Shown: in pieces, positions 21,898-35,184 of the stretch
Position numbering within the stretch: position 1 is the stretch's first letter
How the letters are laid out: every line of letters starts with the position of its first letter
Assembly: GCF_003711515.1 (NCBI RefSeq)
Contig: NW_021167080.1
Coordinates: 566,430 to 630,429, forward strand
Reading direction: 5' to 3'
DNA: 64,000 nucleotides
Source: Sodiomyces alkalinus F11
Lineage: Eukaryota; Ascomycota; Sordariomycetes; Glomerellales; Plectosphaerellaceae
Notes under the pieces: generated by a model
What the model was told of the DNA's origin: nothing
What the model saw: only the letters and a program-made list of their open reading frames with translations
The model's database searches: none
Translations under genes and position numbers: made by a program

Positions 21898-23260
21898 CAC
21901 CCCCTTAGAACTGCAGGATTGATCTTGACTATTCTGCTCAATTTAAAGCCGTAAATCTAGGGTAAAATAGAGCCTAGATATTAATCTAATAGTGGAACGG
22001 CTTATTGAAAAGCGCGCTCTTTTTATGGTAAGAACATTAAAGAAACGTATAAAACGAGGTGCCTAAAATAATAGTCTATAGGCGCAGAAAAACACTCAAA
22101 ATAACGGTCTAATTGCCTATTTTCCTTTAATTAAAACATAATAGATAGACGTCGTCCCTGTTAATTACTTTAATTCTATTTAGCCGGGACCTCTATACTA
22201 AGCAGATATATAAACTCCCTATATTTTCATTAGGGGACTACCATTATAAGTCTGTCGCTGACTATATTATTAGTAGCGATCCAATTAATACAGACTCTTT
22301 CTTTTTAAACGCTTTATCGGATCTAAAGACTATGGATATCGAGATACTTTAATTTCGAGATAACCTAAGGCCTCGGCGACTCTAGTAGTTACTTAGTTTA
22401 TTAATTATCATAGTATATAATTGCTAGTTCCTTCTTAAAGGTAAGGGTAAGGTCCTATATTAAACGCCTTATCGTGATATACTGCCTAGTAATAGCAGAA
22501 AGTGTTATAAACTTGGCTTTAGTACTAGAGGTTATAACGCGTATTTGCTTATTTGCCTTTTCGTCTATAGGACCCCCGAATAATAATATAGTGTAGCCTT
22601 AGGAGCTATACCAAGTCTTATAGTTATTAGCGAAGGCGGCGTTCGAAGTATAAAAAAGAGTAGGGTATTAGTGGTCTTTACGTGGTCCGAAGTAATGGCA
22701 TAGTCTTTAATCGAGCTAAGATACTTTAAATACCTATCTACGGTATCGTGATACTATTTTAACGGGTTTGTGCTAAATTCGGTAACTCTCGAAGCGGCTT
22801 TAGAGATATTAGGTCGGGTCTAATAGGCGGTGTAATCAATAGAACCGACCTTCCGAAGATAAAGAGAGATTAATTATTCGGGGGCTTATTAGTTAGTAGT
22901 AGATAGTTCAAGAATATTAGGGTTAGGAAAAGGGCTTTTAGCTCTATAACCTCTATAATCCACTTATAACGCCTTTATCTTATCGGTGATATAGTTATTA
23001 AGCGATAACTATACCTTATATTATTAACGATCGCCTCCTACACGGATTCTAAGGAACTACTTAATTAGTCCTAGATCCCTTATTTAGAAGCTTTTTTATG
23101 TCTATTTCACTAGGTTATTAGCTAAGATTTATAGTTCTTATGGTAAATCAGGATAATATCGTTAACGTAAAAGAAAGTGTTGATATTGATATTATTACTA
23201 ATAATATCCTTAATATCCTTTGAGTATATCTTTCGTACTCGAATAAAGGATATCTTCCAC
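21898..23260 (-). pseudogene. Ty1/copia element J: RT end, RNase H and polypurine tract
   Basis: The minus strand shows the RT catalytic box FFYVNDIILIYH (23158-23169, second Asp codon position changed to Asn by RIP), then a KVGSIDYTAYQTRPNIS-type block near 22800 equivalent to the usual RPDI motif, and an RNase H-like region down to about 22300. 22000-22300 is probably the 3' UTR, followed by the polypurine tract AAGGGGGTG (21898-21906) and the LTR. Upstream of 23260 the RT becomes unreadable. Family membership differs from copia-1 by sequence. Confidence 0.7.
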
Positions 23261-24640
23261 GTAAGCCTAGACCGTTCTCTTCCTAGTCAATTTATCTAAT
23301 ACGAGTTAAACAAAGGATCTAGTTCGAGTCAGATAAAGGAGCAGGATATTACTACGATATCGATCCTTTTATAAAGAATAAAGGATATTAACTCGTTCCC
23401 TCGGTTCGGTTCTTTCTTTCTTTATTCTTCTTCTTAATCGGTTTTCTTAATCTATACGCGTGCAGAAATCCCACCTTATAATCCTATTATTACTATCTTA
23501 TTTTTCCACTACTTTTCGTGACTTTTGTCCCTGCCGCTTATCCGTTATCTTTAAAAGGTTATAAGCCTGAAAAAGCTCGACTAAAGTCTCGGAACAATAT
23601 ATTCCTTAATTACCTACGATCGCAATCCAAGAAGAGAAACCCCCGATTCTAAATAATAGTCTCCTTTCCTATCCGATATTCCACTCTATACACTACTAAC
23701 ACTGCCTACCTACCTACCTACCTACTAACCTACCTGCCTATATTTCTATATCTACGTTCCTATGGTTTAATCGGTCCGTCGGCTTAGTTATACGCTTATA
23801 AATCTATAAAATCTATAGAAAAACTATAAAAGCTACGATTACGTGAATTAAATAGGGACATTATTCTTTACGTACGGATACTATAACTACTACACTATAA
23901 GGGCTATTCTAGTTACTAATACTAGGATATCTTTCGTTACTTCTAAGTCTTTAGTTCTACCTATGATTTCCCCTATATATCTTCCGACCGTGGAAATTTA
24001 TATAAATATCGTGTTTTTTTACGCGACCGTGAATCCCCTCGCTCCGCGAAGACCGACTTTAAGATCCTCGCGAATCAAAGAATTATACCGGACCCGTTTT
24101 AGACCCGCCGGAATAAAGGAATACTGTCTTTAGAAATAAAGGAATTCTATTATTCGCACGTACGGGTATCGGTTTCTTTATTATAACCGCGCAGATACGG
24201 CTTTAGTGTGGTATTAGTAGCCGGTTATATAACCCCCTTTTTTAGGCTACCGGATCCACCTTCTGTATATACATTAAGGACAGGCTTAGAATACCCCTAT
24301 TAAGGGACTATTATTTTATTATTATCCTTTTTTGTAGGTACTTATTCAACGTTTAAGATATCTTTCTAGTTTAACTTACGTTGCCCTAATTAGAATAGTA
24401 ACTACCGATCTACTTCTTCGCTAAAGGTTATAGTAGTGTTAGTTATATTTTAGTTATATATCGTGGTTTAGCTAGACTAACCTCTTTATCTAATCTTTAT
24501 CTTACCGATCTAGTGCCACTATATTTTTACTTAGTTATAATATAGTACCCGGAGGCGGATTTATTCGGCGTCTTTAAAGTATTCTAACTCTGATTAGAGT
24601 AATAGAGGCGCTTAAGGGAGGTTCCGGCCCTCCTAAATAG
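23261..24640. other. No gene recognised; (CTAC)n microsatellite
   Basis: AT-rich and pyrimidine-rich stretches. A CTAC tandem tract lies at about 23704-23735. 23900-24300 shows no consistent frame. Confidence 0.4.
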
Positions 24641-25949
24641 ACCATTAGTTAATAACCCCTAATGAATATAAAGATAACGACCGAGAAAGGATTTAACGCT
24701 TTAAGACTAAGGAGAGGTTTACCCTAATAGATTTAGAAAAAGAAACGATTATATAGATAAGATAAGAAGTACATTTAGCACTTTTAATTATAAGACCCGC
24801 CGCCGCGGAGGTAGTAATTATAGGAATAGAAGAAACCGATTAGATCGCGATAGAGTTAGATTCCGGATATAGAATAGACTTAATACGGGGCTTATAACCC
24901 CTACCACTAATTAAAATAGACTCTCGCACGATAACGAAGAAAAGATAAGACCGCGGAGAGCAGCTTACCCGGATTAGGGTAACTAACTCCTAATAACCTA
25001 AGGAAAATACTAATACCGAGTATAAAAGCGAAATAATAATACCTTATATAAGGACCCGATAGTCTAATAGATAAGACCTTTACGGACCCCGTAAGTAAGT
25101 TATAATACTTCTTCGTAAGACTTAGTGTATAATATTACTAATATTAATATCCGTGAGTATAGCCCCTTTACTAATAGGTAATCTCCTTATTATAGGGGGC
25201 CTCTTCCTTTAAGGTAAGTTAGAAAAGCTAGACCCCGAAGATAAATATCACGGAGTAAAGCCTAGGTCCGCTATTACCCTTGTATTGAAGACTTTATCAC
25301 TCTTATTAAGATAAGATAATATATATAATAGCCTGGCTAGTATTTAGAATCCTTATAGGGTCTTCTCGCTAGATAATTAGTTCGAAGAACCTTTCCCTAA
25401 ATACCCTAAACGCCCTAACCCTATTATTATTATTCGTTTACCCCCTCGCACTTATACCTAAAATACTATAGATACTTAGACTTAGTATTACGAGCCTACC
25501 CCTGTTATCTTTATTAGCGACTCTAATAATAAGGCTCCTTTACCGGCTATTCCCCTTATTCTTACGCCCGCTATTTCTGGTACCCCTGATTAAGGAAACT
25601 ATAATATTAGGGCTACGGCCTTACCTCCGCCCGCTCCTAGGCCGATTACTGTTAGATAAAGCGTAGTCGAAAACGTCATAAAATAGGTTACAATTGATTA
25701 AGGCAATTATGTACTATTGTAACTGTGTTAGACCGCTAGGGACACGCTGCTACCGTATTTTATACAGTGTAGATTCTGTAGGCGTCTATCCGAATTATAC
25801 TCTTAGTAATCCGGTCTATTACGTAACCGAAAAGACTATAGTCCATTCGATATACCCCTTAATCGCCCTAAATATTAGTTAGGCGATTAAAGCTATTCGT
25901 AACCGGCAGATATAATAGCTATTTAACCACTACGCTATAGCCGCTCTTA
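24641..25949 (+). pseudogene. Possible gag-like or host-derived coding remnant
   Basis: Plus-strand frames at 24680-25100 are Arg/Lys/Asp-rich with Gln-type stops (RPRKDLTL, TFNYKTRRRGGSNYRN). 25400-25800 reads as Pro-rich text and then VVENVIK*VTIDGNYVLL-like protein followed by IQCRFCRRLSELYS, which keeps two Cys codons. Frames change between parts. No known domain could be assigned. It may be gag of an element or a fragment of a cellular gene. Confidence 0.35.
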
Positions 25950-28450
25950 AATTCATCCTCCAGGTTGTCTAAATACTCTATCCGGACTTCGTCTCGCTAT
26001 TGTTACTACAGATATTCCTGTATATCCATTACTCCTACCTAGGACCTAAATATCTTAAATTTCTCGCCGTATAACGCCTTCGTTAATTCGTCTACTATTA
26101 TTTCCGCGCTCGTAACGTATGTTATAAGTATTTACCCTTATTTCTTTACTTAATATAACTAATACCCGTGGATATCGACGTGGTAGAGGCGCGTTATTAA
26201 GATACTAATCTCTTAATTAAGTAACTAAATAGTTTAGTTATTATCGTATAGGATCCTTAATTCCGCATCGTTACATTCTACTTCTATACTAAGTCATAAG
26301 CGTTATATAAAGATACCCTCTTTTATACCTTATACTAACGCTAATAGCTCTGCTTCTATTATTAACGTTATAACCATATCCTGCTTATTAGCCCGCCACG
26401 CGATTATACCGCTAAATAAGCGTATTATATACCCTTAACTACTCTTATAATCGAAAGTATTATAGGTAAAAAAGGCGTTAGTGTAGACTTTAATAGTATC
26501 GCTACCCCCTAGTTCTAACGTAAATAATTAGCTATTAATTAGATAAAGAATTAGATAATCGGCGGCCTTATAGTATATTAGCCCCAGATTAATATTAAAG
26601 CAGTATAGCCTCAATACTATAAACACAATATTAGGCCGCGATATCACTACTACGTATAGCATAGATCCTATTTTCCGTTAATAGCTTTTAACGTTAGTCG
26701 AGGTCCCTAAATAGGGTAGTAGCTCTATAACCTTAATTCGGTGCATTAGGCGATAGTTATTACTATACTTACTATTTAGCTTTAATAGGCATTCTACCTT
26801 AGTAACGTAATCGTGTTATAATAGCTGGATTTTATAGGCGGTATAGTCGCGAATAACCTTATTACTAAGGAACAACTATAAAGGATCGCTGCTTTATAGG
26901 TTATAGTAGCGTTATAGGTTATTAATAGCCTGCTTTATCTATACCTTATAGTATTCCTTATAAGTAATAACGATATCGTTAACGTAGAAAAACAGGATTA
27001 GACCGTAACGTAGAAAATAATATAGTTCCTATATTACTATCTAAAACCCGTCCGCTAATAGGATAGCCGAAAAGTGCTTTTACTAAAGTAATAAAAACTC
27101 CTTAAGTCTATATAACGCCTTTTTTAGATATAAACGGCTCCCCGGGGCTAAAAATCCTCGCGGCGGGTATATAAAGATATTATAGGGAAGGCGCGGGTGT
27201 ATAAACGCGTTTATAACGTCGAATTATAATAGCATAAGGTTAAAGCGGGTCGCGATAGCTATTAACGCGCGGAATAACTATCCGGCTAGGGTTACTATGT
27301 ATATCTCCTTAAAGGAGGATTAATACTATTAATCTCCTCGTACTATAAGCCTTACCTTATATTCATATAGAAATCTATGCTTATCGAATTTATATATTAA
27401 TACCTATATCGAATTAAGAACCTACTATCTATCTATTACGGACGCCGGTACCCGTATCCACGACCCTATCTCCTCGTGGCCCCGTAGGTAGTCTTCTTAT
27501 ACCTATCGGAATAGGTAGCTATAAAGATATAAGGGTATATCGCGAGGGTTCTACGGAGAAGGAGGGAGGTCTTTACGGTGGATCTTTACGGCCGCCGGGG
27601 TAACGCCGGAGTACCCGCTAGAGTAACCGCTAAGGGTATATTTCCCGAGATAGCCTCCCGGGTTATACTTCTAATAGCTATCGCCGCGGCCGTGGATTTA
27701 TAGGGTATTATTAAATATTACTATAGCGCTATAAGCGTAGACCTTTTAAACCGTAATTGAGTTAGCGGAGTCCTATTTAATATATATATATCCGGGGCGT
27801 AACGGCTAGCATTAAATACTACTACCTAATACTTTTTTTTCTAGCTATCGCTTAACCGGTTAAGGCACGCCACTTGATCTATAAGGAGCCTTGTAGCCGA
27901 CGCTATAAGGATATCATAGTATCGTATTCCTTTATCTATAAGGAAGCCTATAGCTATAGGTGCTTTATAACGATTACCTAAGATCACGGCTACTATTAGC
28001 GCTATAACCGACAGCGGGGTTACCGGTAGAGTAGGAAGCTATAGATTTATAGGCTGCTATAGATAGGGATTAAGTGTTATACTAGCTAAATTATACGGTT
28101 TATAACCTAAATCTTATCCTCCCAGACTTAAGATAACCTCCTCTACCCCTTTACAGCCGAGTATTACGGACTATAACCTTAACGGTAATGCCGTTAAGGA
28201 AAGAGATCCGGGGGGAACTAGCCCCGGTAAAGGGTTAAGTTTATAATAAGCAGTTATATAAACGGGGGGGTCCTTAGCTTATACGTCTGTAAACGGCTAT
28301 AAATATCCAGCCCTCTCCTACTCGATCTAACTAATTAGGTCTTCTAGTTACTCCTCTATTAATTAACGGAGGTTATCTTTAAAGGTAGCGATATCGCCGT
28401 TAAAGAAGGCGCGTTCATTAAAATCTATATCGCGCGTTCGAATATCGCGG
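25950..28450 (-). pseudogene. Ty1/copia element K: integrase end, RT and RNase H
   Basis: Minus strand, from the top: TRDIDFNERAFFNGD near 28420 (the conserved tail after copia integrase, usually RDVxFxE), a long degraded linker, RT with LILFFYVNDIVITY (catalytic box 26975-26986, Asp to Asn), LQHDYVTKVECLLKL near 26800, then RNase H with GIIAWRANKQDMVIT and IEAELLALV near 26320-26400 and an end near 25960. Order and spacing fit a fungal copia pol. Sequence differs from copia-1 and J, so this is a third copia family. LTRs were not found. Confidence 0.78.
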
Positions 28451-28639
28451 TTATAGGTAGGTACCGCTAAGGATAGCGTAGCCTCGTAAAAGGAGGAGCT
28501 AAAAAAGGGTAAGATTATAGGAGAGTAGACTATTTATATTTTTTAGGTTATTTCGGATATTTTTAGGACTTTACTTAGTTCTTTCCTATTTATAAGCTAA
28601 GTAGCGTAGGGGTATAACCCTAATATAATCTCGTTTTCG

Positions 28640-28853
28640 TGTTACGGGTTGACCCCGATATAGAGGATCCGGCTATACTCCGGATCTCCCTGACTACGCG
28701 CTTAGTTAACGGACCTATATCGCTAAGTTATCGCTACCTTATAGCTAGCCTAGCGCTATAGACTTTTCTCCTTTTCCTTCTTCCTTCCTTAGTTCTAGAT
28801 AATCTATTATTACGACCTTACTTAGTGCCACGACCTATAACTGGTCGTTTATA
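28640..28853 (+). repeat. 5' LTR of element D
   Basis: Begins TGTTACGGG, ends gtttata (mutated CA). Aligns end to end with 35653-35866, and most differences are TG/CA to TA. Confidence 0.93.
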
Positions 28854-28899
28854 TATCTAGAACTTAGCGATACCTACGCGCTACGCTAGCGATAGATTA

Positions 28900-30230
28900 G
28901 GATCCTAATATTACTGCCTAATAACCTATTAGAATTAAATAGGTCGTAGAGTAGACGAACTAACGGTTCGAAGAAAATAACCGAGCCCTAAACGTAAGGC
29001 TAGGCCCTTTTTATAAATAATATACCGATATTAATTTAAGGCTCGCTCCGATATAAAAATACTACTCTGATATACGCTAGTTTATAGACTAATAATATAT
29101 AAGAGAAGAAGCCGATAAGCGATAACGCTAGTTAGTCGAATAGCTTATAGCCCGGCTCCTAGGATCGCCCGCCCCGTAGAACCTAACGCCGCTTAACCTA
29201 AATATTCCGGCTCCTTTATAGATCCCGATAATCCTTATACTAATAAAGTCTACCCTATTACCGGTTTTATCGCCTATGCTATAGCCGATAATAATAGTAA
29301 TCGCCCCGACCTTAATAGCGATACCCCGTAAAACTATTAATGGCCCGGCGAAGTTCTTAGGGAAGCGAGTACACTATAGTATGTAGGCTTACACGATACG
29401 GCAGAAGCTTATAATTAATAGCGACTTATTCTAGAATAATATATAAGCTTAGTCTACGATCTATAATTACTTAGGGCCTAAAGTATAATAGGTCGTATCG
29501 GCCTTTTATAAAAGCGATAGGCCGGGTAAGCTTATAGACCCTAATAACTTTATAGTGTATCTTAATTATACCTACCTTAACCCTATAGAATAATCGCGGG
29601 CCGTCTAAGCCTTATATATAATTCGTTAATAAACCGATAAGTCGTTTACCGCTTTTCTACCCTATTTTAAAAGATAGATCGCCGTTACGGGTAGTACTAA
29701 ATAGGAAGCCACTATATAGATGTTATTCCTCGAAGGAGCGATCACTTCGCGACTTAGGGATAAACTTATCTCTGTCCGAATCCCCACTAACCACTATACT
29801 ATATAGGTTAACGGCGTGTAAAAGATCGCTAGGAAACTTAAAGGCTATTAGTTCGAATAAAACTACGATAAATAAGCTTAAGACTATATAACCGCGAAGA
29901 AGGATACCGATAATAATATAAAAATAGGCAGAGTAAACCGTGTTAGTGATAGGAAGGCGAAGTAAAAGACTTAGAAATACTATAACTATAATAAAAAGGG
30001 GTATATCGCGTGGAACTATAAAAAGCTAAAGGAAAACTAAGATATAGTCCGGAAGGTTAAGGAGACTCGTATAAAAGATCGCGATAAGAGCGGGGATAAG
30101 TCGATTAGCGAGGACGACTCGGAAAAAAAGTAGCTTTAACACGAAAATAGGCGTTAAAGCTAATAGCCGCGATACGGCGGGAGTAAGAGGTCTTTAAAGT
30201 ACGTACTAGTAATAACCCGGTACTTATAGT
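28900..30230 (+). pseudogene. gag of chromovirus D
   Basis: Reads as a gag with a coherent C-terminal half. A zinc knuckle at 29978-30019 has intact C-x2-C-x4-H-x4-C spacing, but all four metal ligands are encoded as Tyr (TGC/TGT and CAC changed by RIP), giving YYNYNKKGYIAWNY. The following KKLKEN is conserved in such gags. The N-terminal start could not be fixed. Confidence 0.75.
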
Positions 30231-30234
30231 AGCT

Positions 30235-33200
30235 AGAGTAAATAAATAGTATATCCTCGCCCTTATTAATACTAGTTATAACTACTATACCGCTATAAGT
30301 AAATAGTTTATCTAAAGACTCTAATTACCGTTAGTCGATAAGACGAATCGACTACTAAATAGCTTCTTAAAAGCTACCGGGACTATTAATAGCGCGGGGA
30401 TTACTATCTACGAGCTTAAGATCGGCGGGTACCTGTAAAGGATATTCGTATATATAATACCCGGGCTTAATTAAGATATATTCCTCGGGAAGCCTTAGAT
30501 AGAATAAACCGACGTAATATACTACGCTAAAAATAAACGGCTTTACTATAGAGTAGCCGGATTAAATATACGACTTTATCACGAAAAGTAATCTACCGGA
30601 GTATAAGCTATCCACGACGTCTATTTAGTTACGGGATCTATATTCGCGGGTATTATTCGACGACTATAACGGAAAGGTAAGGAAGTCTTAATCCAAGGAG
30701 TAAGCCTAAAGGATATCGAAAAAGCGTTATATAAGAAATAACTAGTAAACCCGAAGGATTTTATACCTAAAGAGTTACTACGAGAATTTGGTAACCTATT
30801 CGCCCCCGATAAGGCTAATTAACTACCGCTATACCGATTAGAAGTCGACTATAAGGTAAACCTTATACCCGGAAGCGACGGTAAAAAATTATCGCTTCCC
30901 TAAAAGCCGCTTTATAATATATTAAGAGAAGAACTCTTAGTATTACGGAAAATACTTACCGACCTAATAGATAAGGGATTTATCCGTGCTAGTAGTTCGG
31001 AAGCCGCGGCTCCTATCCTTTTTATAAGAAAGCTAAGCGGAGGACTTTAATTTTATTATAACTATTAAGCGTTAAACACGATTACTAAGTAAGACTATTA
31101 TCTATTTCCCCTAATCGCTAAGATACTATAGAATCTAAGCTAAGTAAAATAGTTTATAAACCTTAACGTAGTCGCCGCCTTCTATAAGATTAGGATAGCC
31201 TTAGGACACGAATATAAGACCGTGTTCCGAACTCGGTTTAGGCTTTTCGAATAGCTTATCTGCTTATTCGGCCTAAAAGGCTCCTATGATTGTCTAGCGA
31301 TATATTAATAAGACACTATAGCGCTTCCTAAACGACTTTATTACCGCTTATATTAACGATATCTTAGTCTACTCTAATAGGAGTTAGGCCGACTATAAGG
31401 CGAAAGTAAAGTACGTACTCCGTGTACTCACGGACACTAGCCTAAACCTAGATCTATTAAAGTACGAGTTTAGCGTGAAAACCGTAAAGTACCTAGGATG
31501 TATAATTACTACGGGGAAAAGCGTATCTTACGACCTAGAGAAGTTATAAGCTATTCGCGAGTAGGAAGCGCCTATAACGGCTAAGGGCGTGCGAAGCTTT
31601 TTAGGGTTTATAAATTATTACCGAATCTTTATTAAGGATTTTTCGGGGATCTTAGCCCCCTTAATAGTACTAACTAAAAAAGACTATACCTTTTAATAGG
31701 GTCCTAAGGAAAAAACGGCCTTTCGCGAGCTAAAGGCGAGGTTCTAAGAAAGACCGATACTATAATAGTAGGACTTAGTAAATAAGATATTTATTAAGAT
31801 AAACTACTCGGGGTTTACCTTTAGGGGTAGCCTAATATAAGAAATAACGCGGACGGAAATTGCTACATAGTTATATACTACTCTTATAAACTTAATAGAG
31901 CGGAATATAACTACCTAATCTATAATAAGAAAATACTAATAACTATAAGTTATTTAACGATATAGCGGGCTAAACTTATTAGTTATAGGTAATTTATAGT
32001 CCTTTCCGATTATAAGGCCCTTAAATACTTTATAAGAAAGCGAATGCTTACTAAGCGATAAAGCTAATAGGCCGGCGAGCTTATATAGTTCGACTTTATA
32101 CTTAAGTATTAGAAAGGAAAGGATAACACGATAGCGGACGCCCTCTTATATTAATAGTAAGATAAGCCCTAAGATATAACGAATAAATAGGAGTAATCTT
32201 ATTATATTTAATTAATTCCCGATACCGTGATTCTACTTAGTATTCGCTAGATTAATAGCGGTTAATTAATCTTCGAGGCAGACTAAGGGCTATAACGATT
32301 ATAGGATAAAACGCTTACGACCGATGAATAATAGTAAGGAGCCTTATCTACGGTTACCGAAAAAGAATAATAATTCCTATTATTATTAGAATTAAAGCTA
32401 TAAATAGCCGAGTACTTAGTCTCTGCGATTAGGTTACTATTATTCCGCGACCGAATTTAGGTGCCCGGGTCTACTAAAGGGTTAATATTATAAGGGGGGA
32501 TTATCTAGTTAATTCACGATTTAGTAATTAAAGGATACCCCGAATATAAAAATATTATCGCCTTAGTAACGCGTCGCTTCTTCTAGCCGAGGATAAATAA
32601 GGATATCCGATAATTTATCCGGAACTATAATATCTACGGAAAGGGGTATATGTAGAGAAATACGAAATAAGGCCTTTTACGCCCCCTCCCGGTACTAGAA
32701 CGAATACGGAGCGACCTATCGATAGATTTTATAATAGACCTACTATTAGCCGGCGAGAAGAAGGCGCGCTACCTTTAGGTTATTATAGACCGTCTAATTA
32801 AGGCGGTAATATTAAAAGCGATAAAGATAATAAAAGCTAAAGCTTATACGGAATAGTTCTTATACTATTACTTCCGGTTCCACGGAATACTTAGGTTAAT
32901 TATTAGTAACTAAGGCTCGAACTAAATAAATAGGTTCTAAAAGTATTTTTACGAGCTCGCACGGATATCGCGTAAGCTTAGTATAGTATATTACCCCTAA
33001 ACTGATAAAGTAATAGAGTGTATAAACTAAGAAGTATAAGCTTATTTATAAGCCTTTATCTATTACGTTTAGGATAACTAAGATCGCTTACTACCCGTAG
33101 TATAATTAGCCCTAAATAACCGCGAGAGCTCCGCGACGGGGTTTAGTCCTTTCTTCTTAGAATATAGCTACTACGTCGATCCGATTTAGATAACCCATGA

Positions 33201-33880
33201 GCCCCCTTTAGAACCTAGAGTATTAACGGCCTATAACCTATTACGCCGTTTATAGGAAATAACCGAGTTCGCCTAAGCCACGATTATATCGATATAGCTT
33301 AGAAATAAAGAGTCTACTAATTAATATCGTATACCGGCCAAGCGTTTTAAGGTTAATAACTTAGTCTAGCTATTATTAGCTAATTATTCGACTCCGCGAC
33401 TATCACGAAAGCTTAACTAACTCTATTATAAATACCGAGTTATAAAGGTAATTAGCTTATATATAGTCGAGCTTACTATACTATCGTAGATCTACCCTTA
33501 ATTCTACGTAGACTTATTATATCGCGCGGGCGATAACCCCTTTCCGGGATAGGTAGTAGATAACTCTTAACTACCGCCTATTCGAGAAGTAACCGATAGT
33601 AAAGAATAGAAAGTTAAGGAAATCCTCTACGCGAGGACGAAAAGGCGAGGCAGGGGATTAAGACGTGAAGTACTAGTACGATAGGTAGGATACTATAAGC
33701 CTATATAGGAACCTTTAGAACTATTAGCGTAAACGCGGGTACTCGATAAGTTCAAAGGGAAATTCGGCTTAGTAATAATAAACGATAGCCCGTTAAATAC
33801 CTTCGCGCTATTATAATATAAGAACCGATATATACATAATTATATCGCGATAATTAGAAGGGAGTAAGAGTCGGATTTAG
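30235..33880 (+). pseudogene. pol of chromovirus D: protease, RT, RNase H, integrase, chromodomain
   Basis: Protease: LINTSYNYYTAISK at 30265 (Asp to Asn, Gly to Ser), then IGGYLRIFVYIIPGL-like. RT: ILTDLIDKGFIRASSSEAAA near 30955, AYINDILVYS at 31346 (YxDD first Asp lost), [12 protein letters not shown] thumb near 31590. RNase H: RAEYNYLIYNKKILI near 31895, MLTKR, DNTIADAL near 32125. Integrase: SIDFIIDL near 32720 and DKVIECIN near 33010. Chromodomain near 33600-33760: REVLVRVGYYKPIEPLELL (stops omitted). Frames switch at least between RT halves and integrase, so there are indels as well as RIP. Confidence 0.9.
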
Positions 33881-33904
33881 TTTAGGCCGGGTAGGCCCCA
33901 TACC

Positions 33905-35184
33905 CTAGCCACGCTTAATATAAGCCTAGATCGATATCCTCGGCCTTAAAATTATTATCCTCGGGATTATCGACGTCCGTAAAAGTCTTACCTTATCGCC
34001 CCGTTATAGGTCGGAGTCTATCTCCTTAACCTTATCGTTATCTTTATTATCGCCGTTATCGGGGATTACGACCGCGCTAGCGATAGTTATACCCGTAACC
34101 GTAAAAGCCCGCCTACGCTCCGGGTATTATTAGAGTTTAGAGATTATAATATTAGCGCGACTAAGTATAAGTATCTCCTTAAGTAGCCGAGTATACTCCC
34201 TTAGCTGTATAAGACTAAAGCGTTTAAAGTCTTTATCCGATAATATCGACCCCGATAAAGGAGTAAAAGTAATAGGATAGGCGTTCTTTTCCGCTACGAT
34301 ATTAGGAGGGACTAGACTCGAAACTATTACTTTACCTATAACCTTATAAGGAGGAGATAAGGCTAGCTATTACGCCTTAATAATAACCTCCTCTAAAGGC
34401 GATACGTTTAGTCCTAACGCTATCTCTTCTATTATCTTTAAGGGAGGAGAAAAGACTAATATAACCACCTTATTAGCGACCTTTATTACCGGAGGAAATA
34501 AGGCTAGTTTAGCCACCTTATTAATAACCTTAGGAAGAGGTAACGAGGCTAACTACGGTATTACCGCTTCTTAGACCTCCGAAGGAGGAGAAGGGGCTAA
34601 CGCGATTACTATACCGGGAGCCTCCGCGGGATATATAGCTATAGGTAATATCGCCGTTATCGCTTCCTTAGCTATAAGGGTATCCTAGAATACCGCATAA
34701 GCGTTAAGATACGGTTCTTACCCCTAGAAAAAGAGTTAGCGATACTATTATAACCTCTTAAGGGGGAGGAAGTCTTATAAGGGCGTTCTTATTATCGTCG
34801 GTAATAAGGGTAGCTATCTTAAATAACCTCTACGCGTAGCCTTTAAAGTACGCTAGGACAGGAGTATACCGGTATATCTTTATAGAGTATATATAGTATT
34901 TCTTTCCCTAATTAGTCTAGCTATAATAGAGGCGCTTATACTTCCTATTAGCGATATCGCGCATATAAAGGAGGTATAGCTTAGTATAAACGCTACCAGG
35001 AGGGTGCTTAGGAGGCCGATTACCCGCTAATTTCTTTTTCTTAGGCGGCGGTAAAGGCGATAACGCGAACTATTATACGGTTAGTATCGCCTTAAGACGT
35101 AAGAGCGTTATACCTATATTATTATTAGCGGTACGCTTACTACTATTATTACACTTATTATTTCTAGGGGCTAGCGCCGTTTAT
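33905..35184 (-). pseudogene. Antisense reading frame between pol and 3' LTR of element D
   Basis: The minus strand carries long coherent protein in two frames. From about 35184 it reads LAPRNNKCNNSSKRTANNN, ITLLRLKAIL, PPPKKKKLAGNRPPKHPPGS, YLLYMRDIANRKYKRL, then a Tyr-rich box (YYS-x7-KYYIYS near 34880-34930) that would be Cys-rich before RIP. From about 34560 it has tandem Pro/Val/Lys repeats (LPKVINKVAKLALFPPVIKV and relatives), then LSDKDFKRFSLIQLREYTRL and an acidic tail. Stops are few compared with the plus strand. Position and flavour parallel the antisense gene of family A/B/C, although the sequences are not clearly alignable. Function unknown. Confidence 0.6.

Noticed and set aside
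25694..25882. Open plus-strand frame with several Cys and Tyr
   Set aside because: A different frame of the same strand reads better into the 25400-25820 remnant. No start context or motif.
28450..28639. 3' LTR of chromovirus E just left of element D
   Set aside because: No second copy was found near the expected 5' end (40961-41984), so an LTR cannot be shown.
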